39,294 nt of DNA. Origin: Azolla pinnata. Lineage: Eukaryota; Streptophyta; Polypodiopsida; Salviniales; Salviniaceae. The stretch covers positions 1,335 to 40,628 of the forward strand of contig JBBBWG010032986.1 of assembly GCA_037176905.1 (NCBI GenBank), given 5' to 3'. The position numbers and the translations under genes are program-made. The notes beneath the pieces were generated by a model. That model was given only the letters and a program-made list of their open reading frames with translations. It did no database searches and was not told the origin of the DNA. The number at the start of each line of letters is the position of its first letter. The stretch's first letter is position 1. Shown here one piece after another: positions 11,301 to 21,844 of the stretch.

Positions 11301-13721
11301 GCATTGAAGCATGGTTGATGAGACTAGAATCATGATTCTTCTTGGGTGAGTGAAAAGTGTCACATGCACTTTCTTCTTATACCGGAACACATAAATATCT
11401 CCCAGAGCCACGATCAAAAGTGCCAATAATGACATCTTTAGTACCGACTCTTCTTTATGCAGTAGAAACATGGGGGCCAGATCTTCATAAGATTCATAAT
11501 TAGACAGACCTAGAGAGATTTTTGACTCAATGATTGTCTTAATGATAAGGAGCAGATCATCGCTGTCCTGTGATATGATATGGGCAGAGATGGGGGCAAT
11601 CACAAAAATCTTTGAGGTATTATTCGGTCAGAAACTGGTATCAACAGATTTGGGAGGGGGGAGCTCCTGGAGTAAAGGTGTTCAACATCGGCACTTATGT
11701 CATCAACGTAACTTGCCAATATAGGAAACAATCATCGTTGGTATGGTAAATGCAAGGATGGTTTTGGCTGCATCCCAATGAACGGGGTATCCACATTGAT
11801 ATCATCAAATTTGGTAATGAATGAACATGGATCAACACCTTCACATCTGTGCCTAGAAAGGTGGTTTATTGTAAGCCATTGTTTTCACACACAGCTAAGA
11901 ATGGATTCATTCATTAGTAGGTCCTCTTATGTGCCTATTCATCTAATGTGCATCATAGTGGTATGATTGGACATTTCCTGCATCAGCTGGTAGATGTAAT
12001 TGAGAAACAATGTCAGCATTGTGTTGTGTGTAAACACATATTTGGTGAGCCATCGACATTAAGCCCAGATCATTTTGTCATTTTACTTTTTGCAAGAGTT
12101 TTATGATTGGGGTTTTTTAAATAGAGTTCTTGCTTGTTTTAGCTTTAGCTATCATGGATCTTCCATCCTCTGTCAGTAATCGTGTGAAGCTTCAGTTCAA
12201 CTTCCATTTATATCATAACATATATTTGCTTTAAGTGATAACCTTTTCAGTTTTATTTATACCTAGCAGCACGAATTTTCTCTCAACTTTAAAGATTTCT
12301 TTCAATGTCATCTAATCAAGACGATTTTGATCCTTGATTCTTTAGCCACTGAATACTTTTGTTTTTATTGTTTCTATTCTGTTGGATACAGTTTTAATAG
12401 AATGTGTTTTCGGCACAACAGGTGGCGAAGGCAAGTGCAGACATAATTATCCTGGATGATAACTTCACCACAATTGTAAGTGTGGCTAAGTGGGGACGAT
12501 CTGTTTACACTAACATCCAGAAGTTTGTGCAATTCCAACTGACAGTCAATCTGGTGGCGTTAACCATCAATTTCTTCTCTGCATGCATAACAGGTATAAG
12601 TGAGCTACAGTATTTTGCAGGAAAATCTGGAGTTAATACTTTTGAGTTTGGCATTTTGTTTCATTTGGGATCCGTTCTCTGATCTAGGACAATGTCTAGC
12701 TCTCTTTCCATTTCGAATAACAGTTTCTTTCATGCATTTTGCACAGGTGAAGCTCCTCTCACTGCAGTGCAGTTACTCTGGGTTAATCTCATAATGGATA
12801 CATTAGGGGCATTAGCTCTGGCTACAGAGCCGCCTTACGATGCTTTGATGGAGAGGCCACCTGTAGGAAGAAAAGGCAGCTTCATTACAAATGTGATGTG
12901 GAGGAATATAGTGGGACAAGCTGTTTACCAATTAATTGTTTTATGGGTTCTACAGTTTGCTGGAATCGAATTGCTGCAGCTTGGAGGTCGTAAAGAAAAT
13001 CGAATTTGCTGCAGCTTTGGTCTTAATTCCTATTGTATTTGTTAGCTATTTCGAGATGGTTTATTGAATGAGATGACAGAAATTGATTCAAGTATGCATT
13101 ACCTTTTTGGGGAACTATGATTTTTATGGGATTCTTTGTTGCATTCTTGCAGGTGATGATGGAAACGAAGTATTGAATACGATGATCTTCAATTCTTTTG
13201 TGTTTCTTCAGGTAAGGGATAAGTGGCTTGAGATATGGTTGATTTTTGTTTGTTAAAAGCCTTATTAACAATTGTTGGAGAACACGAGTTACAATCACTT
13301 GTTACAATATACAAGTGTCAAGCCTAATTGAACAATGTAAGTCTCAAGGTTCATTGGATGACGCTTACTGATTGTGGTACAGATTTTCAATGAGATAAAT
13401 TCTCGAGACATGGAGAAGCTGAACGTCTTCTCCAACATTGCTTCGAACAAGGTGTTTTTGCTGGTCATGGTATTTACGGTCATCTTCCAGGTCATCATTG
13501 TGGAGTTCCTCGGCACCTTTGCCAATACCGTGCCATTGAGTCTCGAGCAATGGGGGATATGCGTCTTGTTAGGTTTCATCAGCATTTTTGTTGGGTTCTT
13601 CATAAAGCTGGTACCTGTGCCAACGAGGCCGCTTTTGGAGATCTTCACGAGGAGCAACTCACAGGATGATGGCTATCGCCGATTGTCACAATCGGGGGAT
13701 CACAAGCCAGAACCTGTGTAG
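5365..13721 (+). CDS. ACA: Autoinhibited P-type (P2B) Ca2+-ATPase, ACA family
   Basis: Eight exons (5365-5496, 8164-8227, 8346-10231, 10970-11125, 12422-12593, 12747-12986, 13153-13211, 13383-13721) splice in frame to 1015 aa, a normal length for plant ACA pumps. These export cytosolic Ca2+ at the tonoplast, plasma membrane or ER. The N-terminus has the calmodulin-binding autoinhibitory pattern (W20-RK, then ARRFRHTAN). TGES is at 264-267; PEGLP in TM4 has E387; the phosphorylated Asp is D429 in DKTGTLT; KGAS is at 548-551; TGDGTND is at 721-727. Ten membrane segments fall near 150, 185, 335, 378, 788, 815, 860, 890, 932 and 965. The C-terminal DDGYRRL tail recalls ACA4/ACA11, which favours an endomembrane or vacuolar pump; the rest also resembles ACA1/2/7, so the subgroup is unsure. 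All key residues are present. Intron 1 is 2.7 kb and repeat-rich. Confidence 0.95.
5566..5588. repeat. Poly-C homopolymer, 23 bases
   Basis: An uninterrupted run of 23 C, 69 bp inside the first intron of the Ca2+-ATPase gene. Runs this long are hard to sequence, so its exact length should not be trusted. Confidence 0.9.
5665..6290. repeat. Diverged minisatellite in Ca2+-ATPase intron 1
   Basis: A motif of the form CATTGGAGGTCAGATATGA, then GCTCATGTAATTGCGGTAT and CGAGGTTTTGGATAGATT, recurs in degraded form. Copies start near 5671, 5746, 5822, 5892, 5935, 6008, 6073 and 6225. Most spacings are 65-76 bp; one short and one long spacing suggest deletion and insertion. Strong divergence between copies points to an old array. 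Confidence 0.75.
6677..7083. mobile_element. Possible solo LTR or non-autonomous LTR-element remnant
   Basis: This intronic block starts TGTTGGGTC and ends CTATAACA, so it has TG...CA ends. In between are a CCACCCCCAAGCG stretch and a TATA-like CTTTATATAGG at about 6916, as LTR promoters have. I see no coding sequence and no matching target-site duplication beside these ends, so the borders and the class are tentative. Confidence 0.3.
11395..12090 (+). mobile_element. Decayed LINE-type retrotransposon fragment in Ca2+-ATPase intron 4
   Basis: Scattered translations in shifting plus-strand frames match the C-terminal part of a plant LINE-type polyprotein, as I remember that family. They occur in the expected order: [11 protein letters not shown] from about 11447; [23 protein letters not shown] from 11530; WIN...RKVVYCK...NGFI near 11830-11915; then a Cys-containing [13 protein letters not shown]...DHF stretch near 12010-12080. 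Stops and frame changes make it non-functional. It is in the same orientation as the host gene. I see no poly(A) tail or target-site duplication. The call rests on remembered family patterns. Confidence 0.55.
12962..13020 (+). repeat. Tandem duplication across the exon 6 donor site of the Ca2+-ATPase gene
   Basis: AATCGAATTGCTGCAGCTTGG at the end of exon 6 is repeated about 36 bp downstream as AATCGAATTTGCTGCAGCTTTGG, just inside the intron. The second copy ends at another GT (13020-13021). The first donor, after 12986, gives the loop length I recall for other ACA proteins, so I take it as the normal one. Confidence 0.8.
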
Positions 13722-16700
13722 ATGTAGATAAAGGTGCTTTTCTCTCTCTCTCTCTCTCTCTCTCTCGAACTCCTACATCATCTGAATTCCATTTCAGATT
13801 GTCACCAGGTATGGAATACCTGTGCTCAAGGTTTTTGTGGAAAATAAAGCAAAAGGTAGACACACAACATCCCTTGTCCATGTCTGTCCCCAGGTATCTG
13901 TTTCTTTCCCACACTGAAACCTCTTTTTTTCGGGAACATATTCTTGGTACCATTGATACCACTCCAATGAGTTGAGCAAAGAACAGATGACAACTTTTGG
14001 GAATAAAGAACCGAAAACTGATGTGAATTTCTCTGAAATTGTCTCCATATTTTCTCCTCCCTGTTTCTCCAGCTGGAAGCAACGAAGTCAATGCTCAAAG
14101 ATGTCTTCGGGACTTAACACACATCTGTTGATGCTTCAGACAGTTTTGTAGCTAACCAAATGCACAGGGCACAGGAACTGTTGTTAACAGGGAGGGTTCT
14201 GACCATCAAAATTGCTTTGTCCTATAAAGAGGGCGGTTTCTATGTGCAAGGCAAAATAGCTACCAGATACCGTAGTGAAGCCATTCTATAACATCCATTG
14301 GTTCATGATCAAGCTGCAAACAGAAGGTTTGTTAGCAAATCTGACAGATTGGCAGCTGTCTTCCACAGATACAAAAAAAAAGGTCAGGAACCTACAGCTG
14401 TAGCTAGTATTGAAAAACAGCAACTACATGGAAGCAGCTGTCATTGGTGCCAATGCTTTGTGGGTTCTTCAGATGTGGACATGGGGAAACGTGGGCTCGA
14501 AATGCAATTGAATCTGTGATCTTGATGTAAATCGATGCCATCGCTTGCAGGCACATGCTTTGGAAAATTCGAATGCGCGTTGAAATCTTTTTTATCATTT
14601 CATTTTGGCACAGATTTAGACTAAACAGGGCTTGAAGAAGAACATTCATGCATTTACTGTGCCCAAAGGTGGTCACTGGTTAGGTGGGGGGGGAGCTTCT
14701 CCCAAAAGACTGCGACTTCTGCCCTAATCGGTGATTGTGATTGATCTACACCACAAGATGTGATTTCTTGCTGGATAACAACAAGGAGATGTTGATGATG
14801 GTCTTTGATTTTCCTCGAGATTGGTTAGTGCAGCGATAGGATTATTGCTTCATCAGCCCAACGGTGTGTCAGTATTTCCTCATCACCCCAGTTGTGTGTT
14901 GAATAATTGATCATAAAAGCTGTGTATGTGGGGTGGTTATACACTGAATGATGATCAGCCCAACTGCACTATGATTGGATGCATGTTGTCATTCTCAGTA
15001 TAGATAAATGGAACCAAGGAGTTCTTTTGATTTGTTGAGCCTTTTTCTCTTGTTGAGCACATGGATCAAGTTGAAGCTTGTACAATTCAATTTAGACTCG
15101 CCAGTTGACTTGGCGACTTTGAAAAGAGAGCTCAGAAGGATCGATGAGGCCAGAACAAGAGAAAGACATCTTCAGAATGCTTTCAGATCTAGGGGTATAG
15201 AGATATTGATTAAAGGACAATGGAGAAAGGTCTCACAATGGCAATGTATTGCACTTAAATGTCACATGGTTGGGTAGTGGGAGCCCTTCGATATGCAAAG
15301 CGACAAGGAAAGCGGTGCATTGTGTTTACAAATTACGTAGCCAGAGTGAGAAGGAAAAGTGTCGATTGATAGAAAGGCTAGCACTTATACACACTAAGTG
15401 CAACAACAGATGAGCACCTCAATACGTATTAAGGGTAGTGGTTTTAGAAGCGACTTTGGAAGTGTAGGCGGAAGAAAAAACTAACCGCAATTTATCTGGC
15501 TGCTTTGTACACGAGAACGGCGGCAGTTTCGGCAGAAGCGTGACATGATCTGAAGCCCCTCGTGGAATCATTAATACATTGCACATGGGATCATTGAGGC
15601 CTCTGGAGAAGCGTGGTTTGAAAAATCTCTAGAACCCTTTGGGTAGATCGATCACAGGAGGCTATCGATCGGAATCAGCCTTTAGAGGCTCCACCAGAGG
15701 ATCATCAAATCACATACAAAGAAAGGGATTGAGTTCTTTAACAGAATTCGATGTTCGTTTCGGTCTGTGCATTTACTTCCGAAGTTAGTTGGTTCATTTT
15801 GTTTGGGCTTGCCAAGACTTGTTGTTGATGTTGAATCACGCAGTTGTTCCCCGATTACTTTGAATCCCCTCAAATTCTACTACATATTGCGCTAATCTAA
15901 AGCTGTTTTCTAGCTCTACGAATCGAAGAGCAGCTATTCTCAGATGATTAGCTACTTTCGAGGTCAAGACTCGATGTTTCTACTAGTCTCTGAAACCAGT
16001 GCCTTCGACGAAAGGCTACTGTTTGAAGCAAAAGACAAAAGGCTCGCTCGACAACAACTATTATAGATGAACCTTTTTTTTCCCTCGGCTTGTTACAAAC
16101 CGAAACGCTGCTTACAAACTTGCTCAGGTGCAAAATTATTACAAGAGAACAAATAGCATAGCACAACTCTTTAGGCCCTCAACCCTTGGAGGAACATAAT
16201 AGATTCAAATGTGGATAACCTAGTTAAGATCGACCAAAGATGTATAGTGTTTTCAGGTCATTAAGCCACCAGCCACAATCATAAATCAGAGTTGTACTTA
16301 CCATATGCATTGACCGGAGATTTTAGAGCATTCTGTTAATTCAAAGAATTTGCAGCATTATCTACAAAATAAAAACTGCATAAATTGAGGCATATATATA
16401 TATATATATATATCAGCACTCCAGCAGAGATTTAGCAGCATTTTGTGTATTTATTGATACTCCGCATGGGTCGTGCAGTATTATATACAAAATAAGAAGA
16501 GTGACCAAGGTAACACCATGATTGAACCTCGACAAGGGCGGCGTGATCAATGTAAGAGCAACAATAGTGATGCGATTGCTTACATTTCTGCGGATTTCAT
16601 ATGCAGGAGATTGCGATCTTCAGGAAACGGCACCATGCGATGAGATGTTATTTTTTGGGTGATATCAACGTTCATATGTAATATACAAGTGGAAAAAAAG

Positions 16701-16779
16701 ATGATGAGATCGATGAGACTGAAATCTATATATTTTTTAACAGAGGGCTGTGGATGGACACATCCTCATATTAATTCAA
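13722..16779. other. Intergenic region between the Ca2+-ATPase and the minus-strand gene
   Basis: The left end should hold the ATPase 3' UTR, including a (TC)13 run at 13741-13766. The right end should hold the 3' UTR of the minus-strand gene. An (AT)n tract lies at 16392-16413. I see no further gene. An 89-codon plus-strand frame at 15008-15277 has a charged stretch (LKRELRRIDEARTRERHL) that is more protein-like than its surroundings. It could be a retroelement scrap, but I cannot assign it. Confidence 0.5.
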
Positions 16780-18343
16780 TCAAGCAAATGTCGAGGGTTC
16801 CTTACACCAGCAGCAGCAAGCACGCCTCCATCTTCGCCGTCGCTTGTAGAAGCTCATATCCGGTGGCCCTATCTTCCGAGGACTGCTGAAGTTCCAATCC
16901 GAGGGCATTCTGCAGAGGGTTAACTAGTGAGACACACATCTGATGATCATGACAGTGACAGTGACAGTGACAATGACGCCAATCATGATGAGGATGTAGG
17001 AATCATGCATGTGAAATCTGGACTCAGTGACAACAACGATCACAATGATGATAAACGGACATTATGCATTTACATGGAATCTGGACGAAGGAAATAGCTA
17101 CGATGACCACTATTATAAGGGTGATGTAGGAATCATGTACATATACACGAAATCTGGACTTTGACATTGGACAATGGAAACGGGAAAGATTATGATGATG
17201 CTATGATGATGTTGTAGGGAGATTCGCAAGTCTATACAATCTGGATAAGATAATATTTACGATTATGATAGCAATGATGCTGTAGGTGTCATGTATGTAT
17301 GTCAAATCTAGAATCTAAATGACAACGAGATGATTTCAAATGATGATGATGAACTAACGATGATGTTGGGATATATGCATGTCCATGGAACCCAGATGAA
17401 GGAAATATGTGTACTATGACCACAGATGATGATGTACGAATCATGTATGTAGACATGCACGCATGCATGTATATGTATGTATCTATAATGCATGTATGCA
17501 TGAGGAACCTTGAATTGATGATGCATGTATCTCTCTATGAGCGTATGTGAAACCTTGGATATATACTTATGTGAATGATGATGAGGATGATGATAGTTAT
17601 GTTGTTTATGTTCAGATCTGACAACTGAGGGTGCGGTTTACCCACATTGGGAAAGCAAACGAGCGGGTGCTGGCGCTACTGTCTGATCGAAAAGATGTGC
17701 TTCCTGAGCGTGGAGTCTGTGCTGAATATGCTAGCATTCCAGAGTATGGAAGAGCTTCAGAAAACCTCTCCTTTGGTTCATCATCGTTTGATTCATCCTG
17801 GAAGCCTTGATGACCTTGAGACTCTCCGCTGCTATCAACTACACGATCTTCATTTCCTATGATGGAAAGATCGGTCGTCGATTTCGCGCCTTCTTTAATA
17901 GAATGCTCAGCTGTTGAAATAGAGGAAGGATCGGCTATTGATGCTACATCTTGAGTAGAAGGGCCAGCCATCGATGCCACAGCTTGAAAGGAAAGATCGT
18001 TCATTGATGTCATGGATTCTTCTCTAGATGGATCAGCCACTGATATTGCATTCTCTTGAATAGAAGGATCAGCGAGTGACGTCACATTTTCCGGAGTTGA
18101 AAGATCAGCAGTTGACGCACTTGTTTCTGTGGAAGGACCATGCACTGATTTCACAGAAGGTCCAGCTTCCTCTTCTACATCTTTGCAATGGCCATTTGAC
18201 CAAGCATCTTTGTAATCATCATTATGTTGTTGCAAGTTTGAGTTTAGCTTTTCCTGGCAGCTGTTTGAGGCAACACAATTGTCAGCTTCACAATTACCTC
18301 CAAAATCAACCATCTCTGATGAACCATCCATTTCTTGCATCAT
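16780..18343 (-). CDS. gar2-related-type plant protein with conserved SFAFP C-terminus
   Basis: Read on the minus strand, exon 1 is 18343-17646 and exon 2 is 16909-16780. They join in phase 2 (CCA AT/A ATG) to give 275 aa. The donor AT/GTGGGT and acceptor CTGCAG/AATG restore a C-terminus that I recall from plant proteins annotated as '18S pre-ribosomal assembly protein gar2-related': SGSTSFRSDSSASTRSFAFP, then I-MPSDWNFSSP, then a basic-aromatic and Cys-rich end (FYKRRRRWRRACCCWC). The function of that family is poorly known to me. The N-terminal 200 residues are acidic and Ser-rich. About residues 79-160 hold imperfect 11-13-residue repeats built on ADPS-x-QE-xxx-S. The start is the first of two adjacent ATG codons; an in-frame stop lies upstream with no acceptor between. 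If exon 1 were read through its donor it would end after a few spurious residues. Confidence 0.62.
16955..17480. repeat. Diverged minisatellite filling the intron of the gar2-related-type gene
   Basis: Degraded repeats of a module like GATGATGTAGGAATCATG, then a TGTACATG-like stretch, GAAATCTGGA and CGAAGGAAATA, then ACGATGACCAC. GATGTAGGAATCATG-type starts are visible near 16990, 17130 and 17430, with partial copies near 17215 and 17280. It ends in a short ATGC/GTAT-rich stretch at about 17440-17495. Confidence 0.7.
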
Positions 18344-20290
18344 TGCAAACCAATTCAATAGATTCAGTATGTGTTGTTAATCGCTGTATCTTCAGGTCTT
18401 CAGTAATCTAGTGATAGACTACGACCATAATCATGCACCGTGGTGCTCTTGGGCTCTGCAAATGAAACTGCATTGATTTGCTGGTCTCTGCTAAATAAGA
18501 TGATTGGTGAAGGGCTGAGTCCTTTATCTATGGGGGAAATGAGCACAATCATCTTATTATTGCAATAACTTGAATTTTCTTGCTGCATCCTCCACTGATT
18601 GAAGCCACAAAAACAGCTGTAAAATGTATCTGGAAAGCAAAATCCACGATGAATAATGAAGGTATGGCCGTACTAACTGACCATGCATAGAAGGCTTTAC
18701 GCATCATCAGGTGCTGAAAAATACTCTGTTCTAACCGATCAACAAGCATTGATACATGAATACAAATACACCAGTGATTGCCACGATCTGAAATCTTGGA
18801 AACACGAGCAACAATTTCCACGAAAAGAGAATCACAACGTACTCTATATAGTCAAGAGGATTTTACAGGACTCAGTCCTGCATTGGTGTGCTCTAGGATC
18901 GAAGTGTTTCAGCTCTGAATCATAGTGGATATGGCAGTAAGAGCAAATAGCCAAACTTTTAACCTAAAACACATCTACCTATAGACTCGAGCATTGGATG
19001 ATTTTTCTCAGAAATGAGAATTTTTGCACATTTTCATTCAATCCCCTTTCCTCACATTAGACTAGTTGTAGTATTATAAAGATCTGCGATTTTCAGTGCA
19101 TGGAAAGCCCTTCCTTCCTTCCCAATGCTTTATTTCCAGAATGAGAAGGAAGATTATGAACTCATAGATTAAAAGGGGAAATACGAGTTTAGATTCACTT
19201 GCTTATGTTGCCCTAAAACCTAGGTTTAGCTCTGTTATATGTACTGCTCGCATCATGTCTAATTGTTAACAAACCAAATGCCAAGAGTTTTCCTCTTCCG
19301 ATCATGAGCAATAGGGACAAGCCCTATTATTCATGTGATCTGTACAAGGACTCCAAATCCCATTACAGTCATTCCACTCACATGCTTGAACCATCGGAGT
19401 AAAAATTTATACAGATCTCTTCCAACAATTCCAATAACCATCAAGGATGATTAATCCCAGAAGTAATGAAATTATATAGGCAAACATACATGCCAAGAAT
19501 CATAAAACATGATGGATACCAACGCAAAGTAGCACACATACATATGTTTCTTCATTCTAGGGTTGACAATGTCACATAATTCTTAGAATTAGACATACAT
19601 ACATACATTATGCAGGCAATGTCAAGAATTAGAAACATGAGTAATCCCAAAGCAACACCGCACACGTGTGTGTGTGTGTGTGCATACTTGCTTGCACATA
19701 TACACACGCACGCATGCATGCATACAAGCTTACTAACTACATATATACATGCGCATAAATATGGGAATGGTGAGGAAACATACTTCCAGAAGCCCCATCA
19801 ATATAATCCCTGCTACCGTTTGGCAGCAGCAAGATATGTTATCTGCATCTCCACCTGCATATACACACGGGAGCAATCATTGTGGGGATGAACTTGATGA
19901 GAAAAGGTTCCGAATCTACGACAAACATGAGGTCAACATTCGCAGGTATAAAGAAACATTTCCTTTCTGTAGATCAACATAACGAAAAAAAACAAGCATG
20001 AGAAACATCCGATTAAACGCGGCAAACAGGAAGAGCAATCCCAATCGAAGTGAGGAAAAAAAAAAAGGAAGAAGAAAAACAGAAGAAGACGCAGAATAAC
20101 AAACGAGCGTTTGAAATCGTGAGAAGAATGAAGACGTTGGAATCCACGACGGAAAAACAGCGTGAGCCCTGGAATGAGAAGAGAAACCAGCGATTTAACA
20201 GAATACGAATCCCGAGAGGACGATGCCCCGGCTTACGAATGGGGAGCGAGAACGAAGAGCTTACATTGAAGCAGGAGCAGGGAAGGAAAA
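18344..20290. other. Upstream region of the minus-strand gene, no other gene recognised
   Basis: Low-scoring frames only. A good minus-strand donor (CAAT/GTAAGC, exon side ending at 20275) lies in GC-richer, leader-like sequence at about 20050-20350. A 5' UTR exon there could be spliced across to just upstream of 18343. An ACACGTGTGTG microsatellite sits at about 19660-19685, with CATGCATG words near 19710. Confidence 0.4.
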
Positions 20291-20326
20291 CCCTAACCCT
20301 AACCCTAACCCTAACCCTAACCCTAA
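20291..20326. repeat. (CCCTAA)6 telomere-like run
   Basis: Six perfect CCCTAA hexamers preceded by AAAA, so the left edge reads AAAACCCTAA, a telo-box. On the minus strand it is TTAGGG x6 followed by GTTTTCC. It lies just upstream of the probable leader exon of the minus-strand gene. The unit is the 6-bp form, not the usual plant 7-bp CCCTAAA. Confidence 0.95.
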
Positions 20327-20419
20327 TTGCAGGGAACGATCGAGAGCAGAGAGAAACAGAGCATTTTAAAATGGCCAAAATAAAAACAAAAGAAAAACTC
20401 AAAGTCAGAAAAACAAGAA

Positions 20420-20865
20420 GATAATATAAATATATTTATATAATGAATTGGGGTTAAAAATGGAGATTAATTCCCAGGTGAAAAGATTGCGTTTGATTAA
20501 TCATTTTGGCTAATTAGAATTTAAATGGAGTGATTAACTAGTCGATTAAACTCCCGAATCTTGATTAATCACCGTCTAATCCGGCAAACAGATAATATAA
20601 ATATATAAATATATATATATATATATAATGAATTGGTGTTAAAAGTGGAAATTAATTGCCCAGTAAAAAGTTGTGCTCGATTAATCATTTTGGGTAATTA
20701 GAATTTAAATGGAGTGATTAAAAATGCCAATTAAACTCCCAAATCTTGATTAATCACCGTCTAATCCGATCGGGCTAATCCGCTAAGTTGGATCGAAGTA
20801 ATTAGTCAATTAAACTAATTACCGTCGAAAACCGATCGGGCTAATCCGTTAAGCTGGCATTGATT
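20420..20865. repeat. 171-bp AT-rich tandem duplication plus a shorter nested duplication
   Basis: Copy 1 starts at 20420 and copy 2 at 20591. Both run from GATAATATAAATATA through GATTAATCATTTTGG and AATTTAAATGGAGTGATTAA to TTGATTAATCACCGTCTAATCCG. Copy 2 carries a longer (TA)n tract. Immediately after, CCGATCGGGCTAATCCGCTAAG (20767) is repeated about 70 bp on as CCGATCGGGCTAATCCGTTAAG (20839). There is no coding potential. Confidence 0.9.
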
Positions 20866-21844
20866 CACCCTCACCGGATTGCGCCAACACTCGGCTGATC
20901 AATCGCTAACATCGCAGAGCAGTTGATCGATTGAAAACCATTGACTTCATCTCTGGCTGGATCAGATCGGAAATCGAGGTGTTTCCCAAGCTAGAGCCAA
21001 AAAAAAAAACGTTTGGAGCTGTGCAGAGCTCGAGAATCATTCGGGAAGCAAGTTGGCGGCGATGATGTTCTTGATGCGACACTCGACAACGATCCCGCAA
21101 GCGACAAAATCGGTATATGAGTTGTGCATTATCGATTCTTCTTAGTCTTAAGTCGTGTGATTATGTGTATAAACCTTGATCATTCAGGGACCCGATGGGG
21201 CCTATCAGCTAGCTCTCCTTCGCTTGCTCTTTCTCTTTCGCCTACGGTTTTGCCGATCGCCCCCATATCCGAAGCTTCCAAAGCTTCTTTCCATGTTATT
21301 TTTGCAGGTTCCGTAGCAGAACGTTGCAAGGTCGGGTGGCCACCTTCTTCAGCAAAAGAGCAGTCGATCAATAGCGGTGTGACCGCTTATAAGATCTGCG
21401 CCATCAGAAGAGAAAGAAAGAAAGAAAGAAAGAAAGAAGTGTGTGTGTGTGTGTGTGGACATTGGAAGTCAAGAGTTGATCTCGCACTCATAGTCCTTCC
21501 TGACTGATTCGTTGCAAAAGTTCCCGACGAAGCTAATCGGCTGCTTAAAAAAGTCGTCTGTTTTTTTTTGGCGTATGCAGATGATCATCATCAGTTTGCC
21601 ATTCGTATAGCGGGGATCGATCATTGGGCTATCGGCTGCTTTAGCCACCAACTGTGATCATTACAGCAGCTCTGTCATTCCCGTGCTTCCTTCAGAGTCA
21701 CCCCATCGATTCGAGCATGATACATGCTTACACATACGAGCTCAGCGCCGGATAAAATCCAATCACTCAGAGAGATTCCCTCGGGGGCAACAGATTCCAC
21801 TCGCTCAGCGATAACCACAACATGCCCGCATACAGATTCAGTAC
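20866..21844. other. Intergenic region, no gene recognised
   Basis: Only short random frames. Simple repeats are present: (GAAA)n at about 21411-21438, directly followed by (GT)n at 21439-21457. No RNA gene boxes or recognisable element ends were seen. Confidence 0.5.

Noticed and set aside
12987-13045. Reading exon 6 of the Ca2+-ATPase through to a stop, implying a truncated pump
   Set aside because: A donor at 12987 joins in phase to conserved exon 7 and exon 8, restoring TM8-TM10, so the gene is intact.
20013-20402. Frames on both strands across the (CCCTAA)6 region
   Set aside because: The translation is dominated by the telomere-like repeat (Thr-Leu or Arg-Val runs) and basic low complexity. 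A leader exon of the minus-strand gene is more likely.
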